43,962 nt of DNA from a virus. A program made the translations under genes and the position numbers. A model generated the notes under the pieces. It had not been told where the DNA came from. It saw nothing but the letters and a program-made list of their open reading frames with translations, and did not search any database. Below, in pieces: positions 8,468 to 15,502 of the stretch. Position 1 is the first letter of the stretch; every line of letters begins with the position of its first letter. Location of the stretch: the IMG/VR virus record IMGVR_UViG_3300026484_000004, positions 1 to 43,962 of that record; one strand, 5' to 3'.

Positions 8468-8907
8468 AAATAACTCATTGTTCCACGACTGTAGTCAATG
8501 TAGCGAAGTACAATACTAGCTTTACCAGTAGTAGTAGCTGCATCAATTACTACTGACGCAACAACATCAGTTTCAGCTGTTGTAACTTTAGCTGTACCAG
8601 CACCTTTTTTAGTTTGAACAATTGTTACATCAGTTGAAGCAATCATTGATGAACCATCAATAGTAATACCAACTTTAGTAACCCCTGCGGCACCATCAAA
8701 AACGTTTTCAGGTTCAACAACTAAGAATGCTTCTGTAACTAGAACACCGGCAGGTAATTTAGCAACTACGTAGTCACCTGTAACAAGAGTTTCACCTGCT
8801 GTGCCTTCACGAAGGTCACCTTCACTTAATGAGAAAGGAATAGCAGCCGTTACAGCTGCTGCCTCTCTACGGCGATTGTTTTGAAATTGAGTACTTAAAT
8901 CAACCAT
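8461..8907 (-). CDS. Probable head decoration or minor capsid protein
   Basis: A 148-residue protein 13 bp after the coat gene. The composition (rich in Ala, Val, Thr, Gly) and alternating strands such as GDYVVAKLPAGVLVTEAFLVVEP and SMIASTDVTIVQTKKG suggest a beta-rich structural protein. Small beta proteins encoded next to the coat gene commonly decorate the capsid, so that is the likely role. There is no detailed family match that I can name. The hairpin at its 3' end may set its expression level against downstream genes. Confidence 0.55.
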   Translation of the reverse strand: MVDLSTQFQNNRRREAAAVTAAIPFSLSEGDLREGTAGETLVTGDYVVAKLPAGVLVTEAFLVVEPENVFDGAAGVTKVGITIDGSSMIASTDVTIVQTKKGAGTAKVTTAETDVVASVVIDAATTTGKASIVLRYIDYSRGTMSYLG

Positions 8908-8920
8908 AGTAAACCTTTAA

Positions 8921-10135
8921 TTACGCGTATTTAGATACAAATGTATCGAAGTAAGCAAGACCATATGTCATGTTACCAATTTTAGCTGCTTTATAGTCAG
9001 CTGTCTCAGGTGTAAGCATAGTAGCCTGTGCATTACCCCACCATTCCATCATAGACTCAGAGTCAATACCAAAATCTTCAGAAGATTGGAATTTGTAATC
9101 AGGGTCCATACCGATACCTTCAGTGAATGCACCAGCACCTACGATGATACCACGGTCAACTACCACTGTACCAGCTGTTGACTCTTTGTCATAAGCCTCT
9201 GTACCTTCAAATAATTCAGTACCGTCAGTTTTAATTTTAACTCTACGAAGTCCAGACATTTCAACAACTGATTTACCTAAACCATTATCTCCAACTACAT
9301 CCTCATAGCCGTGGTAAGCAGGTGCTTCCATATAAATAGAGTTACCGATACGACCAGCAATGTTGCTAAGAAGCATATTATTTCTACCACGTACGTCTGC
9401 TTGTGACACAATTGTTTGGAACTTAGTGTCTAACTTGAGTGAAGCCATTTGACCAGCTGTTAGAATATGTAAGAATACCGGAGCTGGATTAGCACCACCA
9501 TTAACACCTGTACCTTGATATGGTTTCATTGGACGACGATTACCACCAATAGACCAACCTTTACCAGTCTTCTCTGCAGTTTCCATTTTGATTAACTCAT
9601 CGTAAGTTAATACATCACCAGCAGCTAAGGTTTTAGACGCCGTTTTACCATTAGGTAAATAAGCATGAGTAGGTTTCTTACCATTCAAATAACCTTGACC
9701 GATGTCAAAGAAAAATTGGTCTTCTTGTCTTACCCAGTTATCAGCGAGTTTTGAACGTGAGTCTGTATGCTCATTAATTGATAAATCACCAATCTCTACA
9801 CCATCAAATTTATCACCATTGTTAATAGGATAACGTAAACGCTCAGCTGTTAGCTTGTCACTAAACTTAAGTTTAACTCCGCCAAAGCCATAAGCTTTCT
9901 CTTTACCTTTACGAGCAGCACCTGCGTAGTTACCATCATAGTCAACTACAATTGTATGACCTGCATCAGCAGTAGAAGTTTGTTGCTGAACAATTACAGC
10001 ATCTAATGTTTTACCTTTTAAAGGTGCCCAGAATGATTGAGATTGCTCTTGTACAAGGCCCTCTTTCATCCACTTATTTCTGATTAGCTTGCTAGTAATA
10101 GGAAGCTTTCCAGTTTGAGTAATAGCTTGTGCCAT
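8921..10135 (-). CDS. Major capsid protein, N4-gp56-like
   Basis: The coat protein, 404 residues, directly after scaffold. The N-terminus (LIRNKWMKEGLVQEQSQSFW, residues about 17-36) and blocks such as KLKFSDKLTAERLRYPI, LADNWVRQEDQFFF and GAFTEGIGMDPDYKFQSSEDFGID resemble the N4-gp56 / PF13252 family of HK97-fold coat proteins. Codon choice looks smoother than in neighbours, as expected for a highly expressed gene. AAAGGAAAGAT precedes the ATG at 10135. Scaffold-coat order and length support the call. Confidence 0.8.
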   Translation of the reverse strand: MAQAITQTGKLPITSKLIRNKWMKEGLVQEQSQSFWAPLKGKTLDAVIVQQQTSTADAGHTIVVDYDGNYAGAARKGKEKAYGFGGVKLKFSDKLTAERLRYPINNGDKFDGVEIGDLSINEHTDSRSKLADNWVRQEDQFFFDIGQGYLNGKKPTHAYLPNGKTASKTLAAGDVLTYDELIKMETAEKTGKGWSIGGNRRPMKPYQGTGVNGGANPAPVFLHILTAGQMASLKLDTKFQTIVSQADVRGRNNMLLSNIAGRIGNSIYMEAPAYHGYEDVVGDNGLGKSVVEMSGLRRVKIKTDGTELFEGTEAYDKESTAGTVVVDRGIIVGAGAFTEGIGMDPDYKFQSSEDFGIDSESMMEWWGNAQATMLTPETADYKAAKIGNMTYGLAYFDTFVSKYA

Positions 10136-10150
10136 TATCTTTCCTTTATC

Positions 10151-10855
10151 TTATAATATACCATCACCTAACTCAGGGCTCCAGCTATCACTAGGGATAT
10201 CTGCGCCACTAATCTTATTGATGTTAGTTTGGTCAATTCCACTATCTGTGTCCTTAACTACTTTGCCTTTACCAAGATAAGTAGCTACTTCTTGAAGATA
10301 GTCTTCAAAAGGCATGCTACCCATCTTACTTTGAAGACGTGGTGGAATATCATTCATCATCACGTCATCAGTTAGCTCAATACCAGTAGAAGATGTGAAA
10401 GATGCTAATGCTTCTTTACGCTCTACCAACGTTAGCTCCTGAACTGCCTTTTCACTAGCAGCAGTAATAGTTTCTTTAATCTTATTACTAACAGTTGCTT
10501 TCGCCTCATCTTCATACTGGCGTTTAAGCTCAAACCACTTGTCAGGGTCAGAGAACTTAAGCTCTTCGAGTTCCTCTTGTTGTTCAGCTGAAATTGAGGT
10601 AGTCCCAATAGCTAGCTTCTCTAACTCATCCTTAGCAGCCGTGACAGCCGCCAACTCTTGTCTACTCTTCGTAAAGCTTGCTTGGTTGTCTCTGGCTTTC
10701 TTTTCAGCAATTACAGCTCTTTTAAATAGTGGGTCTGTATCTTCGCTAAATTGAAGCTTACCAGTTTTTTCGTCAACGTTAGCTAGTGCCTTATTGATTT
10801 GCTCATCAAGACTTGGCTGGTTGTCTTGAGGAGTGTCTTGTGCGTTATTAGCCAT
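10151..10855 (-). CDS. Scaffolding protein
   Basis: A 234-residue, highly charged, Gln/Glu/Lys/Ala-rich helical protein immediately before the coat gene. Residues about 42-110 form a likely coiled coil (LFKRAVIAEKKARDNQASF through LEELKFSDPDKWFELKRQYE). It has no hydrophobic core typical of an enzyme. Such acidic-N-terminal coiled-coil proteins placed directly upstream of coat act as internal scaffolds in podovirus head assembly. It is the first gene of the late minus-strand unit, 118 bp beyond the promoter candidate at 10973-10993. Confidence 0.75.
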   Translation of the reverse strand: MANNAQDTPQDNQPSLDEQINKALANVDEKTGKLQFSEDTDPLFKRAVIAEKKARDNQASFTKSRQELAAVTAAKDELEKLAIGTTSISAEQQEELEELKFSDPDKWFELKRQYEDEAKATVSNKIKETITAASEKAVQELTLVERKEALASFTSSTGIELTDDVMMNDIPPRLQSKMGSMPFEDYLQEVATYLGKGKVVKDTDSGIDQTNINKISGADIPSDSWSPELGDGIL

Positions 10856-10902
10856 ACTAATTCCTCTTAGTTAATATATTAACCGTTCAGTTTCCTTACT
10901 AG

Positions 10903-10958
10903 GTAGTATAGCATTATCAGTACCACAGGCTTGTGCTCCGTTAATAATGCTATACTAC
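10903..10958 (-). promoter_or_regulatory. Late mRNA 5' leader hairpin
   Basis: A perfect 15-bp inverted repeat, GTAGTATAGCATTAT and its complement, with a 26-base loop. It starts a few bases downstream of the expected minus-strand start point (about 10966) and would form at the very 5' end of the late transcript, about 48 bases before the scaffold start. It may stabilise the RNA or be a regulator's target. Because it is symmetric it could also act as DNA. Confidence 0.65.
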
Positions 10959-10972
10959 ATAGTAATATATCT

Positions 10973-10993
10973 ATTATATCTAAATAGTCTTAA
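10973..10993 (-). promoter_or_regulatory. Main late promoter candidate
   Basis: Minus strand: TTAAGA, nine bases ending in TAGA, then TATAAT. The same form is seen upstream of the 70-residue gene at 16503 and the tail gene at 41595. It is the nearest good promoter upstream of the capsid genes, and TAAGATTA lies just upstream of it. Confidence 0.6.
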
Positions 10994-11056
10994 TATAATC
11001 TTAGTACTCTATAACTGATTAAAACTTCTTATTGGGATAAAACTATATCTAAGATG

Positions 11057-11086
11057 TTATCTGTCCGTGTGCAAGAGATATGGAGT
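11057..11086. repeat. 30-base intergenic element, copy 1
   Basis: Begins TTATCTGTCC and ends AGAGATATGGAGT; 25 of 30 positions match 25803-25832. The five differences are confined to positions 11-17. Both copies lie upstream of plus-strand promoters, so a shared regulator or phage-protein binding site is likely. Confidence 0.55.
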
Positions 11087-11108
11087 CCTGTCTATCATTA
11101 TTATATAT

Positions 11109-11120
11109 GCACGCGCGTGC
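11109..11120. promoter_or_regulatory. GC-rich perfect palindrome
   Basis: GCACGCGCGTGC is a perfect 12-base palindrome inside otherwise very AT-rich DNA, about 90 bp upstream of the terminase small subunit. It could be a protein binding site, for example for packaging. Its function is not known. Confidence 0.45.
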
Positions 11121-11170
11121 GTATAACATATCTAATCTTAAAATCATCTTAAATACAGTTTTATATTGGT

Positions 11171-11191
11171 TTAAGAAACTTATGATAAAAT
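11171..11191 (+). promoter_or_regulatory. Terminase operon promoter candidate
   Basis: TTAAGA, nine bases ending TATGA, then TAAAAT, followed 19 bases later by the ATG at 11211 with AAAGGA. The leader would be very short. One mismatch from TATAAT in the -10 box suggests moderate strength. Confidence 0.55.
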
Positions 11192-11210
11192 ACATCTTAA
11201 AGGATATAAA

Positions 11211-11720
11211 ATGGCAATACCGGAAGAGCTAAAGCTTAAGGCAGAAGCGCTGCTAGCTATGGGTGAAACACCAAAAGCAGTGGCAGAAAAATTAAATATG
11301 GGTTATCAAACTGCACTATCGTGGAAAAAGCGATTAGATAAAAAGAATGAGTCACAGGGTGACCTGCAAGCTATTATAGAAGTTGAACCTACCACATTGC
11401 ACACTATAGCTGAGTCAGTTAAAGAAACAGCACCACCTAAAGTCGCGAAGCAAATAGATAAGCTAGTAGACGGAGTGACAGGACTACAAAAGCTTGAGCC
11501 TAAATTCCATGCTGTGGTCATTAATCTACTGGAGGCCGCAGAAGAAATGAGTGTGCACCAAGACCTAAGCGTTAAGGACTGGGCAACGTTATCTACTGGG
11601 ATAGGCTCACTATACAACTCAATATTTAATAAATCTGGCGTTAATGTGAATGTTATGAACTCAACCACAATCAATAGCGAAAAGATGAGTATGTTTAAAG
11701 GGAGTATGAGAAATGTGTAG
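11211..11720 (+). CDS. terS: Terminase small subunit
   Basis: A 169-residue protein immediately before the large subunit. The N-terminus (residues about 4-45) is a helix-turn-helix: ELKLKAEALLAMGETPKAVA, then KLNMGYQTALSWKKRLDKKN, as in DNA-binding domains of small terminases. The central part (about 75-135) is helical and probably forms the oligomerisation ring; KSGVNVNVMNSTTINSEKM near the C-terminus resembles the tail that binds the large subunit. It recognises the packaging site and regulates the motor. ATG at 11211 has AAAGGA seven bases upstream. Its placement on the plus strand, away from portal, is unusual. Confidence 0.8.
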   Translation: MAIPEELKLKAEALLAMGETPKAVAEKLNMGYQTALSWKKRLDKKNESQGDLQAIIEVEPTTLHTIAESVKETAPPKVAKQIDKLVDGVTGLQKLEPKFHAVVINLLEAAEEMSVHQDLSVKDWATLSTGIGSLYNSIFNKSGVNVNVMNSTTINSEKMSMFKGSMRNV

Positions 11721-11949
11721 ACCTAAGCTACTGTGGAAATTTACCAAAGAGTCTTGGAGCTATATGAAAGGTAAAAGATGGATTATGATTAAAAACTTCA
11801 TTAGCACGTACAAGTCTCTTAAGCGAGAATATGAGCTGGCAGAAGCTGGAATTACTATAGTCGAGTTCAAAACTCGCAAGCAATATGTGGCGGACAGAAA
11901 AGCTGCAAGAAAAAAGAACAAGGAGCTTCAACGTGAAATGGTATCTTAA
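11713..11949 (+). CDS. Small basic protein between the terminase subunits
   Basis: A 78-residue, strongly basic protein (many Lys and Arg, for example KTRKQYVADRKAARKKNKEL) that overlaps the small subunit by 8 bp and the large subunit by 17 bp. AGGGAG lies eight bases before its ATG. It has no hydrophobic segment. I do not recognise the family. The tight overlaps argue that it is real; a nucleic-acid-binding role in packaging would suit the charge and place but is not shown. Confidence 0.55.
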   Translation: MCRPKLLWKFTKESWSYMKGKRWIMIKNFISTYKSLKREYELAEAGITIVEFKTRKQYVADRKAARKKNKELQREMVS

Positions 11950-13513
11950 CATAACACGAGAAGAGTTCAAAGAGCTGTATCCTACTGGAGACATAAGTCT
12001 ATTTGAGCGAGAACCAGAGAGCGATGAAGATTTCATAGCTAATTTCTTGCCTAATAAGCTATGGCGACTAAACAATATCTATACTATAATAGATAAAGAT
12101 GGTAACAAGCTACGCTTTAATATGAACCATGCGCAGCACCGAGCATACTCATCAATGCTAAGACACCCACGTGTTATTATACTTAAAAGTCGCCAGCAAG
12201 GTATATCAACCTTTATGCTAATAAACTATTTCGATGATGGTATATTTATAGAGGACCTAAACATCGGCATGCTTGCACAAGGTCTTGAAGAAGCCAGCAC
12301 ACTACTTGAACGAGTTAAAACAGCTTGGGAAAACTTCCCGCCAGCTATTAAAGACTTCTTGGGCGTAGTTGTAGTAAAAGACAACTCTAAAGAGTACTCG
12401 TTTAGTAACGGCTCAAAGATATTTATCCGTACCTCATTCCGCTCCGCTACGTTGCAGCGCCTACACGTATCTGAAATGGGCAAGATAGCCAATAAAGACC
12501 CGCAAAAAGCCAAAGAGCTAATCTCGGGAACTATGCAGGCCATCAAAGCCGGAAACCCGGTGGTAGTTGAGTCTACGGCAGAAGGTCGCAAAAACCAATT
12601 TTATAAGATGTGGTATAGAGCCGCAGACTTCGTAGGTGAGCGTGGACTCAAAGACTTCAAGCCATTGTTCCTGTCATGGGTATATGACCCCGATTGTGTA
12701 GCTGATATACCACAGCGCGCAACTACAGAAGACCAAGCCTACATAGATAAAGTAGAGCGAGACCTAGATGTCAAACTAACAGATAGACAAAAGTGGTGGG
12801 TGGTTGTACAGCGTCGAGAAAGTGGCGAAGATTTCGACCAAGAGTACCCTTACGACCCAGAGAGCGCGTTTGAAGCCGTACGAGACGGAGCCTACTACGC
12901 TCGACTGTGGAAGCCACTCAGAACGAAGCATATAATAGACGGACTATATGACGCTGCGCTACCAGTTAGAGTGGCAATCGACCTGGGAATGAATGATACT
13001 ATGGTGCTAGTATACTATCAGGTACACATAAACCTTAATGGTGAGAAAGAGCTCCGCGTTATCGACGTATACTATAACTCTGGAGAGGGACTAAAGCACT
13101 ACGTAGAACAAATGCGAAGCACTAACTACGCCATAGAAAAAGTTATACTACCACATGATGTTAAAGTTAAAGAGCTAGGTACGAGTAAGAGCAGGCTAGC
13201 TATACTACGAGAGCTCGGAGTTAGGAAAACGTTGGTTATACCTAGGACTAGTAGCGTATCTAATGATATAGAGCTGGTGCGTCGCGCTATACCTAGCCTA
13301 TATATTGATGCTGACTGTAGCTACATAGATGATATGCTACATAACTATTCAAAGCAATGGGATGATAAAATGGGTGTTTGGAAAGATAAGCCACTACATG
13401 ACGAGTGGTCTAACCCGGCTGACGCAGTTCGATATATGGTGATAGCTGAGCACTCTAGTGGTAAATCTGCTAAGCCTGCGAAGATGCGTAAGCCAAGAGG
13501 TATAGCACTTTAG
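11933..13513 (+). CDS. terL: Terminase large subunit (packaging ATPase and nuclease)
   Basis: DNA packaging motor, 526 residues. I choose GTG at 11933 because AAGGAG sits seven bases upstream; the longer start at 11885 has no ribosome binding site and would lie inside the previous gene. The ATPase domain has Walker A KSRQQGIST (about 85-93), a Walker-B-like LHVSEMGK (about 177-184) and the coupling motif ESTAEG (about 213-218). The RNase-H-like nuclease starts with VAIDLGMNDTMVLVY (about 345-360) and ends with HDEWSNPADAVRYMV (about 495-510), giving the usual acidic residues. It cuts and threads DNA through the portal. Confidence 0.9.
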   Translation: MKWYLNITREEFKELYPTGDISLFEREPESDEDFIANFLPNKLWRLNNIYTIIDKDGNKLRFNMNHAQHRAYSSMLRHPRVIILKSRQQGISTFMLINYFDDGIFIEDLNIGMLAQGLEEASTLLERVKTAWENFPPAIKDFLGVVVVKDNSKEYSFSNGSKIFIRTSFRSATLQRLHVSEMGKIANKDPQKAKELISGTMQAIKAGNPVVVESTAEGRKNQFYKMWYRAADFVGERGLKDFKPLFLSWVYDPDCVADIPQRATTEDQAYIDKVERDLDVKLTDRQKWWVVVQRRESGEDFDQEYPYDPESAFEAVRDGAYYARLWKPLRTKHIIDGLYDAALPVRVAIDLGMNDTMVLVYYQVHINLNGEKELRVIDVYYNSGEGLKHYVEQMRSTNYAIEKVILPHDVKVKELGTSKSRLAILRELGVRKTLVIPRTSSVSNDIELVRRAIPSLYIDADCSYIDDMLHNYSKQWDDKMGVWKDKPLHDEWSNPADAVRYMVIAEHSSGKSAKPAKMRKPRGIAL

Positions 13514-13517
13514 TGCT
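13504..13517 (+). terminator. Weak terminator candidate after terminase
   Basis: AGCACT and AGTGCT form a six-base-pair stem with a two-base gap around the terminase stop codon, followed by TTCTTAGATTTT. The U-run is imperfect. It could reduce read-through into the repeat region. Confidence 0.35.
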
Positions 13518-13530
13518 GCTTCTTAGATTT

Positions 13531-13820
13531 TAGCGGAGAAAAAAATTTTACACTCATATTTACTCCTTAAGATATAATTGAATTATACTAGGCTGGTTTT
13601 TAGCGGAGAAAAAATTTTACACTCGGCTGTGCTCGTCTTTACTTCTTAAGATATAATTGAATTATACCAGGCTGGTTTTTAGTGGAGAAAAAATTTTACA
13701 CTCGGCTGTGCTCGGCTGTGCTCGTCTGTGCTCGGCTGTGCTCGGCTGTGCTCGTCTTTACTTCTTAAGATATAATTGAATTATACCAGGCTGGTTTTTA
13801 GCGGAGAAAAAATTTTACAG
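13531..13820. repeat. Imperfect tandem array, three full units plus one partial
   Basis: Units begin TAGCGGAGAAAAAAATTTTAC and end TATACCAGGCTGGTTTTT: 13531-13600, 13601-13679, 13680-13798 and a partial at 13799-13820. Each full unit has TTAAGATATAATTG followed by AATTATA, giving a 7+1+7 inverted repeat TATAATT-G-AATTATA. Length differences come mainly from the number of GGCTGTGCTC decamers in the middle (none, one, five). The array may be iteron-like binding sites or repeated weak terminators (ACCA-GGC-TGGT plus T-run). Confidence 0.85.
13701..13750. repeat. Ten-base minisatellite, five copies
   Basis: CTCGGCTGTG occurs five times head to tail; the third copy is CTCGTCTGTG. One further copy is in the previous unit (about 13622-13633). 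Its GC content stands out from the AT-rich surroundings, and copy number probably varies through replication slippage. Confidence 0.9.
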
Positions 13821-13873
13821 ACCGATTATCATCATCATCAGTAGCATTGGGTGCTTAACCCTTCCGCGTCATT

Positions 13874-13959
13874 CGTGAGGATATATAGAATTAAGAAGAT
13901 ATTAAGATATATTATGATATAACGCGCGTCTCATATATAAATGCGTATATATCCTCACG
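13874..13959. repeat. 14-bp inverted repeat enclosing a promoter
   Basis: CGTGAGGATATATA (13874-13887) and its exact complement (13946-13959) flank 58 bases that contain the promoter-like TTAAGA...TATAAC at 13902-13923. The interior also holds shorter AT-rich inverted repeats built on ATTAAGATAT. Extruded or folded, this would place the promoter in a loop. Confidence 0.7.
13902..13923 (+). promoter_or_regulatory. Early promoter candidate 1
   Basis: TTAAGA, ten bases ending TATGA, then TATAAC. It fits the common pattern of this genome with one change at the last base of the -10 box. It is the first of three similar sites before the early genes. Confidence 0.45.
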
Positions 13960-13997
13960 TAATTCGCGGCGCGATTAAGAATATCTTAATATATCAT

Positions 13998-14175
13998 ACG
14001 TTATAATATACGTCTAATAAGGGGTTCACGTCTCTTATACGTTCTTTATATTCGTAACGCGTCTTAATAATTATTTAAGAAACGTTACGTTATAATATAC
14101 GTCTAATAAGGGGTTCACGTCTCTTATACGTTCTTTATATTCGTAACGCGTCTTAATAATTATTTAAGAAACGTT
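13998..14175. repeat. Exact tandem duplication, 2 x 89 bp
   Basis: Positions 13998-14086 and 14087-14175 are identical by inspection, beginning ACGTTATAATATACGTC and ending TTTAAGAAACGTT. The unit's end joined to the next unit's start creates a promoter (TTAAGA ... TATAAT), so the duplication creates two tandem promoters at 14075-14096 and 14164-14185. Confidence 0.95.
14075..14096 (+). promoter_or_regulatory. Early promoter candidate 2
   Basis: TTAAGA, ten bases ending TACGT, then TATAAT, spanning the junction of the two 89-bp copies. The extended -10 reads TACG where the next copy has TATG. Confidence 0.55.
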
Positions 14176-14185
14176 ATGATATAAT
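14164..14185 (+). promoter_or_regulatory. Early promoter candidate 3 (best match)
   Basis: TTAAGA, ten bases ending TATGA, then TATAAT, at the end of the second 89-bp copy. This is the closest site to the first early gene and the best match to the pattern. The 10+10 inverted repeat at 14214-14235 lies just downstream of its expected start point. Confidence 0.6.
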
Positions 14186-14213
14186 ATGATTATATAAAGA
14201 GTCCCTTATCTAT

Positions 14214-14235
14214 ATCTTAGATATGTATCTAAGAT
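14214..14235. promoter_or_regulatory. Operator-like inverted repeat in the early leader
   Basis: ATCTTAGATA, two bases, then TATCTAAGAT: a perfect 10+2+10 inverted repeat about 20 bases downstream of the predicted early start site. The spacing suits a dimeric repressor, or an mRNA 5' hairpin. The core TATCTAAGAT is also found at 11046-11055 in the late/terminase control region. Confidence 0.55.
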
Positions 14236-14500
14236 GAGATATAAACGCGTATGACGTAAACGCGGAAATAAAACGTCAAAATTGTCTCTTAATGATATTA
14301 ACAAGAATAAAAGTATATCACGTTCATTGATTTATAAATGTCCAAGACGTAGACGTGTGATGACTTACAATCATCTTATCTACGCATAGAAGTCAGAGGC
14401 ACGCTTGATGCCGATATAAAAACGTCTATAATTATAAGGAATATAATGCGCATTCTATAACGTGCGTATTATTATCTCTTATGAGATAAAGGAGTATAAA

Positions 14501-14746
14501 ATGTTAAATGAGAAAAATGAAGGCGTATTCTATACGCAGGTGAACGACGATATCTATCAAGTAGAAATTGAACTATCTCGTAAATTTGATAGATATTATG
14601 TGACGTATAATAATGGAAGTAAATGGGAGATAACTTTCTTTCAAGATGATGAAGAATATCGTTGTCTAGCGCCAGATTATGAGGCAGAGGAATATATAAC
14701 CGAATGTATCAGACGAGATTTGAAGGCGAAGAAATGTCAAATATAA
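14501..14746 (+). CDS. First early protein, unknown function
   Basis: An acidic 81-residue protein. I choose ATG at 14501, which has AAAGGAG eight bases upstream, over GTG at 14462. The sequence is rich in Glu, Tyr and Asp (VYYVTYNNGSKWEITF-like strands, DDEEYRCLAPDYEAEEY) with no hydrophobic segment. First early genes of lytic phages often encode small acidic host-takeover proteins, sometimes DNA mimics, and this composition would suit that; there is no direct evidence. It overlaps the next gene by 13 bp. Confidence 0.6.
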   Translation: MLNEKNEGVFYTQVNDDIYQVEIELSRKFDRYYVTYNNGSKWEITFFQDDEEYRCLAPDYEAEEYITECIRRDLKAKKCQI

Positions 14747-14934
14747 GTGAAGCGGTGAAACGCCTATTAGAACATGCTAGAGATGTAGAATTGTCGGAGT
14801 ATAATGAGAACTATTGTCAAGAGAGTTTTGATGTACTATCGCCCGCAGAAATTTTAAGTGATGATGATAAATTGCTAGTAGAACGTATACTATCAAATCT
14901 CATAACAGATGTAAAACGTTTAGAGCGTTCTTAG
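14734..14934 (+). CDS. Small acidic early protein, unknown function
   Basis: A 66-residue, acidic, mostly helical protein (ISEAVKRLLEHARDVELSEY, then SPAEILSDDDKLLVERILSN). The start is taken at ATG 14734, preceded by GAAGG; an upstream ATG at 14704 is possible but lies deeper in the previous gene. No family is recognised. Like its neighbours it uses more CG-containing codons (CGT, GCG) than the rest of the genome. Confidence 0.55.
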   Translation: MSNISEAVKRLLEHARDVELSEYNENYCQESFDVLSPAEILSDDDKLLVERILSNLITDVKRLERS

Positions 14935-14980
14935 GAGCGTTCTATAACGTCTTATGACGTAAATATTTAAGGAGTCTATT

Positions 14981-15502
14981 ATGACCAAATTACAAACATG
15001 GAATGAAGCCAAAGAGATTTTAGAGTCTCTTGGACTAAGTAAAAAAGCGTATAATAACGCATTAGTTGAGTTTGAAAAACTCTTAGCGCCTAAAAAAGGT
15101 GGTAGTAATTCAAGACCAGCCGATGTAGTTAAAGATGGAGAAACGTATAGATATTGTCGTTTCACTAATAGATATTGGCCCCTATCTGAGATGGTTTACC
15201 AAAACGCTGAAAAACGTGAGAAGTTAGAAGACAAAGGCTATAGTAGTATAGGTATGTCTCTATGGACAAAAGGTCAGCGCTACATCAAAGATGGTATGAA
15301 GCGTGCTACGGAGATTAACTTCAGTATCATCAAAGAGTATAATGGCTTAAAAGGTGATGAACTACGAGAGTACGCTATGAACTTATATAAAGAGATTGAA
15401 GCGCTTAAAGCTGAGAACAAGGGTAATGAGGCTGAATGGCTTGCGCAGTTCGCTACTGAAGAACAACAGAAATATATCGCTGAGACATCTATCGAAGCGT
15501 AA
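14981..15502 (+). CDS. Early protein with LLxPKKGG module, unknown function
   Basis: A 173-residue protein with AAGGAG before its ATG. The N-terminal module (about 8-56), EAKEILESLGL, VEFEKLLAPKKGG, ADVVKDGETY, is shared with the 148-residue protein at 21191 (FTELLEPKKGG, DDVVTRDEDG). The middle is aromatic and basic (YRYCRFTNRYWPLSEM, MSLWTKGQRYIKDGMKRA) and the C-terminus is a charged helix. The N-terminal helix plus LLxPKKGG followed by a DVV strand looks like a small protein- or DNA-binding domain, but I do not know the function. It overlaps the next gene by one base (TAATG). Confidence 0.7.
   Translation: MTKLQTWNEAKEILESLGLSKKAYNNALVEFEKLLAPKKGGSNSRPADVVKDGETYRYCRFTNRYWPLSEMVYQNAEKREKLEDKGYSSIGMSLWTKGQRYIKDGMKRATEINFSIIKEYNGLKGDELREYAMNLYKEIEALKAENKGNEAEWLAQFATEEQQKYIAETSIEA

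Larger units (their letters stand above)
10856..11210. promoter_or_regulatory. Divergent control region between late and terminase units
   Basis: A gene-free, AT-rich stretch of 355 bp separating scaffold (minus) from terminase small subunit (plus). It holds a perfect 15-bp inverted repeat (10903-10958), a minus-strand promoter candidate (10973-10993), a 30-base element repeated at 25803-25832 (11057-11086), a perfect GC-rich 12-base palindrome (11109-11120) and a plus-strand promoter candidate (11171-11191). I see no ORF of note. Divergent late control regions next to terminase small subunits can also carry the packaging site. Confidence 0.8.
13514..14500. other. One-kilobase gene-free repeat and promoter region (possible origin)
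   Basis: No convincing coding sequence is present in these 987 bases. From left to right it contains three and a part copies of a 70-119-bp unit (13531-13820), a long inverted repeat around a promoter candidate (13874-13959), an exact 89-bp tandem duplication with a promoter at each end (13998-14185), a 10+10 inverted repeat (14214-14235) and a leader of about 270 bases rich in ACGT and CGCG. AT-rich repeats and inverted repeats beside the replication genes make an origin or a phage control hub plausible; neither is shown. Confidence 0.75.

Noticed and set aside
11885-11932. Upstream ATG start for the terminase large subunit
   Set aside because: No ribosome binding site and deep overlap with the small basic gene; GTG at 11933 has AAGGAG at the right distance.
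13531-13820. CRISPR array
   Set aside because: The units are 70-119 bp, near-identical throughout without unique spacers, and no cas gene is present.
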